Source of the DNA: Candidatus Izemoplasma sp.
GTDB lineage: Bacteria; Bacillota_I; Bacilli_A; Izemoplasmatales; Izemoplasmataceae
DNA length: 9,024 bases
Assembly: GCA_007117555.1 (NCBI GenBank)
Contig: SKGI01000109.1
Coordinates: 1-9,024, forward strand
Direction of reading: 5' to 3'
The notes beneath the pieces are model-generated. The model was not told where the DNA came from and ran no database searches. It saw nothing but the letters and a program-made list of their open reading frames with translations. This document shows, piece by piece, positions 1 through 6,833 of this stretch (position 1 is its first letter; every line of letters starts with the position of its first letter). The position numbers and the translations under genes are program-made.

Positions 1-251
1 CTTTTTTACGAATCTCCTAAACGTGATCGATTGTTGAGTTACGCTTTATGTGTCCTTCGCTTGAAATGTGCCTATTCATTTTATTCTGATTGATTAAACA
101 ATGGACTCGATTGGCATCTCTCAAGCAACCTACCTTCTTGCGGCATTTTTATTCTAGTTCTGCCAAGAGGTCATCTTTTAATCTCAATTCTTTCCGCTCA
201 CAGTCTGTGTCTCAGTATATTTATGAATAGTAAGTGCGCACACCAAAAAAA
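1..251. other. Left-edge stretch with no supportable gene
   Basis: I see no convincing gene here. On the plus strand an open frame runs from the window edge to a TGA at 91-93, but it is only 30 codons. On the minus strand only frames of about 20 codons are open. A run of seven A at 242-250 lies just after the toxin gene stop and would be a U-run in the minus-strand transcript, but the hairpin before it is poor, so I do not call a terminator. The stretch is AT-rich like the neighbouring AbiE-like module. Confidence 0.5.
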
Positions 252-746
252 CTAGCCTTCACTTGTGCTTAAGTATAACCGTCTAAGAACATCCAACAAT
301 GACTCGAAATCAGACTTTACAATCCCAAGGTTTTTTAAATCTGGTTTATCTTCGTAAATTTGTGCAATAAAAGATTGTACATCTACCTTGATTTCATCAA
401 CAATCTTGAATGTCTGCACTGGACTAACATACTGCAACAATCTAAAAATATCATTTTTATGTTTACGAATATTTTTTGAGTCAACCGGTTGATGATTCGC
501 TTTTCTTTCTTTCTTTCTTTCTTTCAAATCGAGATAGGCTTTGAGCTTGAAAAGAATAAGCGCTTCAAAATCAATCACTGAAAATCCATCAAGCACTTTT
601 TTACCATTCTTTAACAAATCATAGTAGACATCATTGAGTAATATAGCAGATAAACTAACGATACTTTCATCAATAGAAATCCGTGTAAACTCTGCATCAA
701 GCGGAAGAATCAACGTATCAAGACGTCTAGTAAACAATTCAATCAT
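252..746 (-). pseudogene. C-terminal part of AbiEii-like nucleotidyltransferase toxin (frameshifted gene)
   Basis: This 164-residue frame is the C-terminal two thirds of an AbiEii/DUF1814-type nucleotidyltransferase, the toxin half of AbiE-like type IV toxin-antitoxin systems. Recognisable family stretches are SLSAILLNDVYY (about 31-42), the FKLKAYLDL helix and VDSKNIRKHKNDIFRL (about 88-103). Homology-like sequence continues upstream of the ATG at 746, in the same frame, back to about 784 (YRFSKPQDTTYPK), where it joins the N-terminal frame after a one-base shift. There is no Shine-Dalgarno before the ATG at 746, but this ATG overlaps the TGA of the N-terminal frame as ATGA, so coupled reinitiation could in principle give a split protein. 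A TTTC tandem repeat at 502-525 codes for the KERKKERK stretch and leaves the conserved flanks in frame. The frame ends in TAG. Restored, the whole protein would be about 259 residues. Family assignment is from motif memory. Confidence 0.72.
502..525. repeat. TTTC tandem repeat, six units, inside toxin coding sequence
   Basis: Six perfect copies of TTTC (GAAA on the coding strand) give a 24-bp tract. It codes for Lys/Glu/Arg-rich residues between two conserved segments of the nucleotidyltransferase. Four-base units are not a multiple of three, so gain or loss of one copy would shift the frame by slipped-strand mispairing. At the present copy number the flanking conserved segments are in the same frame. 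Confidence 0.9.
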
Positions 747-1030
747 CTTTGGATAAGTTGTATCTTGAGGCTTACTAAATCTGTAAAACTGCCGCTTCGA
801 TCACTTTTACTCCGATGTTCATATCCGCCATCACAAATGAAATTCCAAAACACCTTAGCAAATGAAGCATCTAAGGCCTCGATAATGAGGACGATATCCA
901 AATCTTTCGTACCACGAAAATCGCCACCTTGATCGCTGATAAGTAAATCACATGCGGTGCCACCTATAAAGACGTATTGGTCCTTTAAATCCGTGAAATA
1001 CTCTTTGAACTTGTTTAATCCGTGTACCAT
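743..1030 (-). pseudogene. N-terminal part of AbiEii-like nucleotidyltransferase toxin (frameshifted gene)
   Basis: This frame carries the catalytic head of an AbiEii/DUF1814-like nucleotidyltransferase. It has the GGTACDLL motif at residues 24-31 and GTKDLDIVL at 40-48, matching the GG-x and D-x-D signature of the nucleotidyltransferase fold, where the two aspartates bind metal and NTP. Family-like sequence runs to SF at residue 82; the last 13 residues are out of frame and end at TGA. Adding one A to the AAAA run at 785-788 restores a single frame with the C-terminal part. The start is well supported: a GAGGTG ribosome binding site lies 5 nt before the ATG. The gene overlaps the end of the upstream regulator by 16 bp, typical of the antitoxin-first order of AbiE loci. 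The break may be real decay, phase switching or a sequencing/assembly error in a homopolymer. Confidence 0.75.
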
Positions 1031-1998
1031 GTTTCACCTCGTAAAACATCCTCTAACGCTTGCTCGACTCTTTCATCATCTTCATCTTTGAGCGACCCAT
1101 ATAAAGACATCACATCAACACAAAGGTTCTTGGAAAATAAATGCGGGTCATAATCCCACAGTTGGAGTTCTATCGGTTTCAAATCAATTATTTTATTAAC
1201 ATCTTCAATAACATGAAATGATCTTTTTTCAAACGTGTGCTTAGACATTGCCATAATAGTTTGATCAGGCGCGTTTAGCATCGATAATTTTGAAAGCGCA
1301 CTTAAACCAGCAAACAAAGCGTCCTTAGGTTTTTTTAAAACGTAAACGGTTTTTTTAACCGGTGTACTAAAATACTTTGCGCCTCGCTTAAAGTAATCCG
1401 TATCATCAATTCTTTCATACATCTTACTTCTTTGTGTAGTGCCCCCTAGTGTGTATTGAACTAGGTTTAAACGATAAAGCTCGTTTAAAGCTCTTGATGC
1501 TGACATTAATTTCATGCCCAATTTTTTGGCAAACTGTGTTGTATTGATCACTTCATTTTTATGATACAAGAAATGTAAATACGCAACTTGAGCAGAGGTC
1601 GTGAAGCGATTTAATGTAGAGTTTATTTTATCATATGTCAACATCAAATCAAGCCCAAGAAATGGTATAAACATCTGCCCATCTTCAATTATGAAGGCTA
1701 GTTTTTTTTCAATTAAGCTCCTTCTTCGATATCGCGTTAAAACTTTGTACAAAAGAACGACTTGCCGCTCAGTCGTTTCAAAAACTTGATAAGTGTGTTT
1801 TTGAAGTTGATCAATACTAGCTTTTTCATCGATGACTTCCATTAAAATACAGGATTTATCAAGGAGATTCATGGCGTAAAACTGATACTTACTCTTTAGC
1901 GCAAATGGTAAGCGCTGTGTATCAGTCCACGCATCGATTGTTAAAGACTGATCGATATTTTCTCTTAAATATTTTCTAACGTGTTGTAGCACCGCCAT
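1015..1998 (-). CDS. AbiEi-like/MarR-type winged-helix regulator, probable antitoxin of the AbiE-like pair
   Basis: This 327-residue protein is the probable antitoxin and autorepressor of the nucleotidyltransferase that follows it. A winged helix-turn-helix of MarR-like shape lies at about residues 134-197 (TTSAQVAYLHFLYHK, then TTQFAKKLGMKLMSASRALNEL, then a wing with GGTTQRSKMYER). The C-terminal part has ALFAGLSALSKLSMLN (about 227-242) and VDVMSLYGSLKDEDDERVEQALE (about 295-317), which I associate with AbiEi-like proteins paired with this toxin family. The start is uncertain. A TTG at 2007 lies before the only Shine-Dalgarno (GAGG, 2002-2005). The ATG at 1998 is only 3 nt from it, and a GTG at 1992 has the better 9-nt spacing. 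I give the ATG. The gene ends in TAA inside the toxin gene. The coding strand has two A7 runs near 1330-1357. The region is more AT-rich than the genes to its right, consistent with acquired DNA. Confidence 0.75.
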   Translation of the reverse strand: MAVLQHVRKYLRENIDQSLTIDAWTDTQRLPFALKSKYQFYAMNLLDKSCILMEVIDEKASIDQLQKHTYQVFETTERQVVLLYKVLTRYRRRSLIEKKLAFIIEDGQMFIPFLGLDLMLTYDKINSTLNRFTTSAQVAYLHFLYHKNEVINTTQFAKKLGMKLMSASRALNELYRLNLVQYTLGGTTQRSKMYERIDDTDYFKRGAKYFSTPVKKTVYVLKKPKDALFAGLSALSKLSMLNAPDQTIMAMSKHTFEKRSFHVIEDVNKIIDLKPIELQLWDYDPHLFSKNLCVDVMSLYGSLKDEDDERVEQALEDVLRGETWYTD

Positions 1999-2005
1999 CA
2001 CCCTC

Positions 2006-2033
2006 AATATATCTTATTTATTTTAAATATATC
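2006..2033 (-). promoter_or_regulatory. Possible autoregulatory operator: GATATATT direct repeats
   Basis: The octamer GATATATT occurs at 2033-2026, covering the -10 box, and again at 2013-2006, just before the ribosome binding site. The copies have the same orientation and are spaced 20 bp start to start, about two helical turns. AbiEi-type antitoxins are known to repress their own promoters by binding repeats. The sequence is AT-rich, so chance is a real alternative. Confidence 0.35.
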
Positions 2034-2054
2034 ATTTCGCTTGTTATTTTGCAA
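2026..2054 (-). promoter_or_regulatory. Promoter of the AbiE-like module
   Basis: Reading the minus strand, TTGCAA at 2054-2049 (4 of 6 to the -35 consensus) is followed by exactly 17 bp and TATATT at 2031-2026 (5 of 6 to the -10). Transcription would start near 2019, leaving a leader of about 20 nt that contains the GAGG ribosome binding site. Confidence 0.65.
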
Positions 2055-2065
2055 GTATTAGAGGT

Positions 2066-2213
2066 ATATTTGAGTTATGCTTGAATCTACTTCACAAGGA
2101 GAAGCGTTTAATAATCAAAATGCACCCATGATTTTTTGGGTTATTTATCTACCTTATCCGTATTATGGTATTGGACCATGCAAACACTTATTGATCGAGC
2201 ATAACTAAACTAT
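2066..2213. repeat. Imperfect long inverted repeat bounding 148 bp of non-coding DNA
   Basis: AGTTATGCT at 2073-2081 is repeated inverted as AGCATAACT at 2198-2206. Extended arms 2066-2084 and 2195-2213 match at 16 of 19 positions. No clear target-site duplication flanks the arms. It could be a small MITE-like element or chance. The rest of the 2008-2343 gap holds the module promoter on its left, the lipoprotein terminator on its right and nothing else I can support, apart from a doubtful 43-codon plus-strand frame at 2077-2208. Confidence 0.3.
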
Positions 2214-2284
2214 TGTATCGCAAGAAATTACATCAAAATCTCTATTCATACTCATAAAGAATAGGCATATGGGTATTGGTTCAG

Positions 2285-2319
2285 AAAAAAAGCGCCTTGG
2301 ACAATGTCCAAAGCGCCTT
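2285..2319 (-). terminator. Rho-independent terminator of the S41 lipoprotein gene
   Basis: On the minus strand a stem of about 12-15 bp (AAGGCGCTTTGGAC paired with GTCCAAGGCGCTT, two G-U pairs) with a 3-nt loop runs straight into a run of seven T. It lies 25 bp after the gene's TAG stop. Confidence 0.9.
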
Positions 2320-2343
2320 AAGTTAAGCCGGTATAAGTCTAGT

Positions 2344-5271
2344 CTAAGGCAGTACTACTTCGATGACAAACGTAAGTTCTAACGTGTGAATGCCATCAGA
2401 AAGGGTTAACACGATCGGCTCTTCATCCGCAAGCCAATCGGCTACAATCACACTGACAAGTGTGGTGCCCGCTTCATCTTCCCAGTTAGAGCCAACAAGC
2501 TCACCTTCATAATTCCAAGTGTAAACAACGCCGTCATACTCAATCGTTTCGACTGTAGAACCTGGCAAACGATATAAAGCACCTAAGTAACGCGCGATGT
2601 CATTCATTGGGCGGCCAGCATCGATGTCTTCAAGGTCGTAGTGACCCGTAAAGGTGTTGTCTTCAAGCACGACTTCACCATACTCATACGCTGGGTCATA
2701 CTCATAATCAAGTGCATCGAGTACATGGTGCGGCAAATGATTCACCGCAGGTAAGTTGGCTTCATACTCGGCAATGGCCGCTAAAACATTCGCAAACTGA
2801 CCAAACTGTTCAGCTGGGACAGGAATATCCACAGGAATTCCAAACTCAATGCTTTCATAGTTGGCATCCGCTAAAACATTTGGACTACTCATAATAACAA
2901 TCGCGCCAGATGGCAAGAAGTTTGTCGTAATCGAGCTTGCACCACCAGATGATTGTTCACCAACGATCGGTGCGATACCGAGTTCACGAACCATCGATGC
3001 GAATAAGTTTGCGGCACTGTAAGTAACTGGGCTAGTCAGTAAATACCATTCGAAGTCAAACGCTTCGTTTTCGGTACCATAAAACGCTGATTGCGTTGCG
3101 CCATCACCAGCATTGATGCTGTGATAAGGCATCGGTTCATCGGTCATATAACCAAGTGTTTGTAACATCGTACCAATAATACCACCGGTATTACATGATA
3201 CGTCGACAATGACCGTCTCAACGCCACGGTTTTCTGCCGCTAACAAATCATCACGGAACTGATCCGGTGTATCGACATTGAAACCAGGAATCCGTACGAC
3301 GGCAATGGTATCATTGTTAAAGTAACGTACGCGTGGGGCATTACAGTGTCCGACAAGTTCAATTTGGAACGCTTCAAAGAAACGGGTTGTTCTCGGTGCG
3401 AGATATTCCCAGAATAAGCGTCCATCAAAGTTACGGAAGTCCATAAAGTAACCAGGATGACGTAAATCAGTATGTAAGTCATCGAGATCGAGTGCTGAAC
3501 GGAACATCGCGGTGTAATGCGTACTTGCACCTGTGCTCATAAAGCCACTGCGACGCGCTTCAAAGAACTCATAATAAGTTTCAATTTCGCTGGCAATTTT
3601 CAAGCCAAAGAAATGATCGAATGTGAAGTTAAGGAAATGATACGTCGCATCAAGCATATCATAAGGAACTGGTCCACGTTTCGTTGTATCATTTAATGTT
3701 TCAATAGTCTCTAAAGCTGAAATTTGGTACGTATCGACACCGACTAAAGCATCGCCATTGTAATAAACATCAAACATCGACCCAGTAAAGAACAAGTTCG
3801 CAAGATGGAATTGCATTAAAAACTGCTCTTCATGTTGAACGAGTTCCATCCGGTAAGCGCCTAAATCAAATAAGACACCATCTGATGGATTAAACACGTA
3901 ATCAATGACGAATAAGTCTTGACCAAAATCAGTTTGTGTTGCCTCAGCAATAGCTGAGAAGAAACCATAACGATTGACGAAGACGGTGTTTTCGTTGAAG
4001 TCCGCAACCAGTTCATACACGGTCACTTCTGGTTCTTCATCACCATTTTCTTCTTCTCCAAGCAAGCCTTCTTCGTTTTCTTCACCATTTTCTTCGCCGT
4101 TTTCGTCTTCTTCATCTTCTTCAGAAGAAACAAATGTATAGCGTACGGTGACAACACCATCTTCTTCGATAATTTCAAGTTCTTGCGAGACAATGGCCCC
4201 TTCAATTAAAGCGATGAAAGACGCGATGTCGACGTAAGGCACCGAACCGTTGTTCATGTAAAATACATCCAGTTCGCCATCTTCGACAATATACTCATCC
4301 GCAATACTTGTGAATGGTAAAGAAACGATATCCGTAACGAGTTTCGCGTCACGTGGTAACACGGTAATGTCATACGCTAAACGGGCCACTTCAAGGAGGT
4401 CTTCTCCACCATCATACACTGCGACAGCGGTCAACGTCACCACTTCTGGTCCTGTGCTTGCGACCGGGAGCCCTACATAACCACCAGGGCTTAACGCTGC
4501 GATATTAGATGTTTCCCATGTAATGGGGAAGCCTTGGAAACTCGTTGGCAGTGGGATGTCATAATCGATTTCTGTTCCTGTCATCATGAAGTGATCATCT
4601 AAGAACTCTTCAAGACGCTCTGGAACAATGGCCAGTGATTCTTCAAGTTCAAGCGCTAAGACGGTAATATTAAACTCCCGCCAAACAACACGATCGGTGC
4701 CTTCAACGTTACGCTCAGCGACGACAGTCAAACGCACACTCGTTGAACCGGCAAAGTAAAGTGGCCGGGTGACTTCACCATCATTGGTGACGGTCGCTTG
4801 ACGGTTTGATGTCCATTCAACGGGTTGTCCTGCAATGCTTGCAGGCAGCTCAAGATGACCATCAACTTGATTGTATGGGAACGTGTAGTCCTCGAATGCT
4901 TCGACAAATAATAACCAGTCTGACAAGCCTTCAGATAGGGCTTGAACATAGACAGGGAATGTTTTATCGAGGCTCACCCCACCTAAGGTAAAGGTGGCAG
5001 TTAGGTTGACGGTGACATCGCCCTCTTCATAAAATGGACGGACAACCGCACCAGTCTCTGATAGCACATCAGGTCGATCGGATGCCCAGCTGATTGACAC
5101 GTCTTCATAACTGTCAGGCAGCTCGATGTCTTCAAGTGCGACAGCGGGAATCTCGAAGTCCGCAATTAAATCTTGAAGTACATTTTGTTCTCTTGGTAAA
5201 GCTTCAATGGTACAGGCGGCAAATACAAACGTCGCCAAAACTAAAACAAAACTCATGATAACTTTTCTCAT
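2344..5271 (-). CDS. Secreted S41-family peptidase lipoprotein with Ig-like repeats
   Basis: This 975-residue protein is a membrane-anchored extracellular lipoprotein with a C-terminal-processing-type peptidase domain; its substrate is unknown. The start at 5271 gives MRK plus a hydrophobic stretch and the lipobox FAAC with lipidated Cys20; AGGAGGG lies 5 nt upstream. An ATG at 5319 in the same frame lacks these features and would bury the signal peptide. Three degenerate Ig-like repeats follow at about 31-110, 118-207 and 220-306 (pattern: LP...W.S....G.V..P....V.LT). A mixed alpha/beta segment and a very acidic linker (about 383-414) come next. LDDLHT (about 596-601) and IVDVSCNTGG (about 688-697) match S41 landmarks, and TSPVTYSAAN places the likely nucleophile at Ser752. 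The later glycine motif reads VGEQSSGG where CtpA-type enzymes carry GKG, so the usual catalytic Lys is not at its place. The tail of about 150 residues is unrecognised. It has its own promoter and terminator. Confidence 0.88.
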   Translation of the reverse strand: MRKVIMSFVLVLATFVFAACTIEALPREQNVLQDLIADFEIPAVALEDIELPDSYEDVSISWASDRPDVLSETGAVVRPFYEEGDVTVNLTATFTLGGVSLDKTFPVYVQALSEGLSDWLLFVEAFEDYTFPYNQVDGHLELPASIAGQPVEWTSNRQATVTNDGEVTRPLYFAGSTSVRLTVVAERNVEGTDRVVWREFNITVLALELEESLAIVPERLEEFLDDHFMMTGTEIDYDIPLPTSFQGFPITWETSNIAALSPGGYVGLPVASTGPEVVTLTAVAVYDGGEDLLEVARLAYDITVLPRDAKLVTDIVSLPFTSIADEYIVEDGELDVFYMNNGSVPYVDIASFIALIEGAIVSQELEIIEEDGVVTVRYTFVSSEEDEEDENGEENGEENEEGLLGEEENGDEEPEVTVYELVADFNENTVFVNRYGFFSAIAEATQTDFGQDLFVIDYVFNPSDGVLFDLGAYRMELVQHEEQFLMQFHLANLFFTGSMFDVYYNGDALVGVDTYQISALETIETLNDTTKRGPVPYDMLDATYHFLNFTFDHFFGLKIASEIETYYEFFEARRSGFMSTGASTHYTAMFRSALDLDDLHTDLRHPGYFMDFRNFDGRLFWEYLAPRTTRFFEAFQIELVGHCNAPRVRYFNNDTIAVVRIPGFNVDTPDQFRDDLLAAENRGVETVIVDVSCNTGGIIGTMLQTLGYMTDEPMPYHSINAGDGATQSAFYGTENEAFDFEWYLLTSPVTYSAANLFASMVRELGIAPIVGEQSSGGASSITTNFLPSGAIVIMSSPNVLADANYESIEFGIPVDIPVPAEQFGQFANVLAAIAEYEANLPAVNHLPHHVLDALDYEYDPAYEYGEVVLEDNTFTGHYDLEDIDAGRPMNDIARYLGALYRLPGSTVETIEYDGVVYTWNYEGELVGSNWEDEAGTTLVSVIVADWLADEEPIVLTLSDGIHTLELTFVIEVVLP

Positions 5272-5299
5272 ACAAACCCTCCTGATTAATTGTGTTCGA

Positions 5300-5315
5300 A
5301 CATCGTATCCGATGT
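5300..5315 (-). promoter_or_regulatory. Small hairpin in the leader of the S41 lipoprotein mRNA
   Basis: A 6-bp perfect stem (ACATCG/CGATGT) with the 4-nt loop GATA sits in the roughly 80-nt leader between the predicted transcript start near 5353 and the ATG. No known riboswitch or leader family is recognised; it may simply be incidental structure. Confidence 0.2.
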
Positions 5316-5359
5316 CCATCAGATATTAAGGACGCATCCCTAATTCTGAATATAAAGAC

Positions 5360-5388
5360 ATTATAGCATGGACAAAGCCATTCGTCAT
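5360..5388 (-). promoter_or_regulatory. Extended -10 promoter of the S41 lipoprotein gene
   Basis: On the minus strand, ATGACG at 5388-5383 (4 of 6 to the -35), a 17-bp spacer ending in TGC, and a perfect TATAAT at 5365-5360. The TGN before the -10 makes it an extended -10 promoter. The -35 overlaps the TGA stop of the permease gene, and no terminator lies between, so some read-through from the upstream operon is likely. Confidence 0.75.
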
Positions 5389-6173
5389 GCCTTTTGTACT
5401 AACTGCTGTGCCTTATTGAAAAAAGTTCGGCTTCCAAATAAGAGAAATAAGTAAGTGGTCAAACTGACACCGCCGAGAATACCCATCATGATGGCAATTT
5501 GGTAAAGAATGGCCAGCGTTGGGTCGATACCCGATAATATTTGACCACTCATCATACCAGGTAAAAAGATAATGCCCATGCCAAGCATGCTGTTTAGCGT
5601 TGGTAAAATTGCCGCATCAAAACAGCCATTCACAACACCCTTTACAGCTTGCGCAGGATGCGCGCCAAGAATGAGCCACTGTTCAATCTCACGATGACGA
5701 TGACTGAAGTGGTCAATCATGCTACGTAAGCCAAGTGAAATCCCTGTCATACTGTTCCCAATAATCATACCGGTAAGCGGAATGACGTAACGCGGATCAA
5801 AATAAGGGCGCACTTGAATGACTGCGAACATGAAGAAGACAATGATTGGCAACGTCCCAAGCGGTAAAGTTATCATGACGACTTTTTTTAAGCGCGGTCC
5901 CATTTCATCACGAAATTTGCTCAGCACCGTAAATACTGCAAACCCAACCATAATTAAGACAATCGCCGTCGTGATGAGTGGATGCGGGTGATCAAAGACA
6001 AACCCTAATAAAAGACCAACAAGTACCAGTTGAACTGTCATCCGGAAAGTCGCCCAAATAAGTAGTTTCTCGCGTGGGATGCCGCGCCATTTCAAGATGA
6101 TCAATACCATAAGCGCAAACGCATACGCTAAAGCCACTTGCCAAATACTTAAAGCAATGACCCCATCAGGCAT
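5385..6173 (-). CDS. fetB: FetB/UPF0014-family ABC transporter permease
   Basis: This 262-residue integral membrane protein is the permease of a two-gene ABC transporter. E. coli FetB (about 259 residues) of the same family is linked to iron export under oxidative stress; plant relatives act in aluminium tolerance, so the substrate here is open. About seven hydrophobic segments lie near residues 11-28, 37-60, 66-85, 98-119, 129-149, 185-212 and 219-247. The family landmarks GMIIGNSM (about 135-142) and LPGMMSGQILSG (about 204-215, followed by DP) are intact. The ATG at 6173 is chosen because AAAGGG lies 10 nt upstream; a GTG at 6182 is too close to that site. The start overlaps the ATPase gene by 8 bp, so the two are translationally coupled. 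It is the last gene of the operon and no terminator follows it. Confidence 0.9.
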   Translation of the reverse strand: MPDGVIALSIWQVALAYAFALMVLIILKWRGIPREKLLIWATFRMTVQLVLVGLLLGFVFDHPHPLITTAIVLIMVGFAVFTVLSKFRDEMGPRLKKVVMITLPLGTLPIIVFFMFAVIQVRPYFDPRYVIPLTGMIIGNSMTGISLGLRSMIDHFSHRHREIEQWLILGAHPAQAVKGVVNGCFDAAILPTLNSMLGMGIIFLPGMMSGQILSGIDPTLAILYQIAIMMGILGGVSLTTYLFLLFGSRTFFNKAQQLVQKA

Positions 6174-6825
6174 GGTCTTCACGCCCTTTCAATCGGCCGT
6201 TTTCGAGTTGGACAATCACGTCAGCATGTCGTCGTGCTTCATCGGTCGAATGGGTGGCCATGACTAATGTTTTACCTTGTTCTCTTACCGTGCTAACGAC
6301 GGTCTCAATAATTAATTTTTCTGTCGCTTCATCGAGCGCACTTGACGGTTCATCAAGCAAAATAACCGGTCGGTCAAGCAACAAAATTCTCGCGAGCGCG
6401 AGTCGTTGCGCTTCTCCGCCTGACAAATGTTCAACATCCGCATCCAGCGCTTGCTTTAAACGGACTGTTTTTAATACATCGTATAACGCCTCATCAGTCG
6501 CTTCTTTGCCTTCGATTTTTAGACCGACACGTAAATTATCCGCAACGGTTCCAGGAAACAAAATCGGCTGTTGGCTGAGCATGGCAACTTCCCGGCGATG
6601 CGTGACACTGTCACGCTCAGATAAAAGCGTATTCGCAAACGTAATCGTGCCTGAATCGGGCGAGATCAATTTCGCAAGCAGTCGTAAAAGCGTCGTCTTC
6701 CCGCCACCACTAGAGCCGATGAGACACGTAATTTGGCCTGCAGGAATAACAAACTGCTCAATGGTGAGCACATCGCGATAACGTACATTTTCAAGTTGAA
6801 ACAACACATTTGATGTTTGAGACAT
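6166..6825 (-). CDS. fetA: FetA-type ABC transporter ATP-binding protein
   Basis: This 219-residue protein is the nucleotide-binding subunit partnering the FetB-type permease at the inner face of the membrane. All motifs are intact: Walker A GSSGGGKT (37-44), Q-loop SQQP (about 84-87), signature LSGGE (134-138), Walker B VILLDEP (154-160), D-loop SALD (162-165) and the switch His at ATHS (His192). The length equals that of E. coli FetA (about 225). The ATG at 6825 is 8 nt after the stop of the PII-like gene. The nearest purine-rich site (AAAGG) is 13 nt upstream, so translation probably depends on coupling. A TTG at 6837 overlaps the previous stop but has no usable ribosome binding site. FetA is assigned from the adjacent FetB; alone it could only be called a generic ABC ATPase. 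Confidence 0.88.
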   Translation of the reverse strand: MSQTSNVLFQLENVRYRDVLTIEQFVIPAGQITCLIGSSGGGKTTLLRLLAKLISPDSGTITFANTLLSERDSVTHRREVAMLSQQPILFPGTVADNLRVGLKIEGKEATDEALYDVLKTVRLKQALDADVEHLSGGEAQRLALARILLLDRPVILLDEPSSALDEATEKLIIETVVSTVREQGKTLVMATHSTDEARRHADVIVQLENGRLKGREDHA

Positions 6826-6833
6826 AGTCAGCT

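Noticed and set aside
1..93. Plus-strand edge frame beginning LFYESPKR, resembling the FYESPHR motif of RsmI methyltransferases
   Set aside because: Only 30 codons, and the residues after the motif do not follow RsmI; most likely chance.
231..256. Terminator after the toxin gene
   Set aside because: There is a T-run on the minus strand, but the preceding inverted repeat (CAC-AA-GTG) is too short for a convincing stem.
785..790. Programmed -1 frameshift at the T-run of the toxin gene
   Set aside because: The P-site Phe codon could slip, but the A-site codon re-pairs poorly (ACA to TAC) and no downstream hairpin or pseudoknot is evident; a lost base is simpler.
1329..1357. Two GGTTTTTTTAA runs in the regulator gene as phase-variable tracts
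   Set aside because: Runs of seven in an AT-rich gene are ordinary for Lys-rich coding sequence; the frame is intact and nothing else suggests switching.
3240..3530. Minus-strand 96-codon frame, with similar frames at 4728-4949 and 7999-8298
   Set aside because: Inside well-supported genes on the same strand in another frame, with no ribosome binding site or recognisable motif.
4023..4205. Lys-rich minus-strand open frame
   Set aside because: Out-of-frame reading of the acidic-linker coding sequence of the S41 lipoprotein.
5272..5353. Riboswitch in the leader of the S41 lipoprotein gene
   Set aside because: Only one 6-bp hairpin and a weak GGA/TCC pairing are seen; no known riboswitch core and no terminator/antiterminator pair.
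6254..6781. Plus-strand 175-codon open frame
   Set aside because: Lies wholly opposite the ABC ATPase, whose Walker motifs are all intact; Ser-rich composition typical of an antisense frame.
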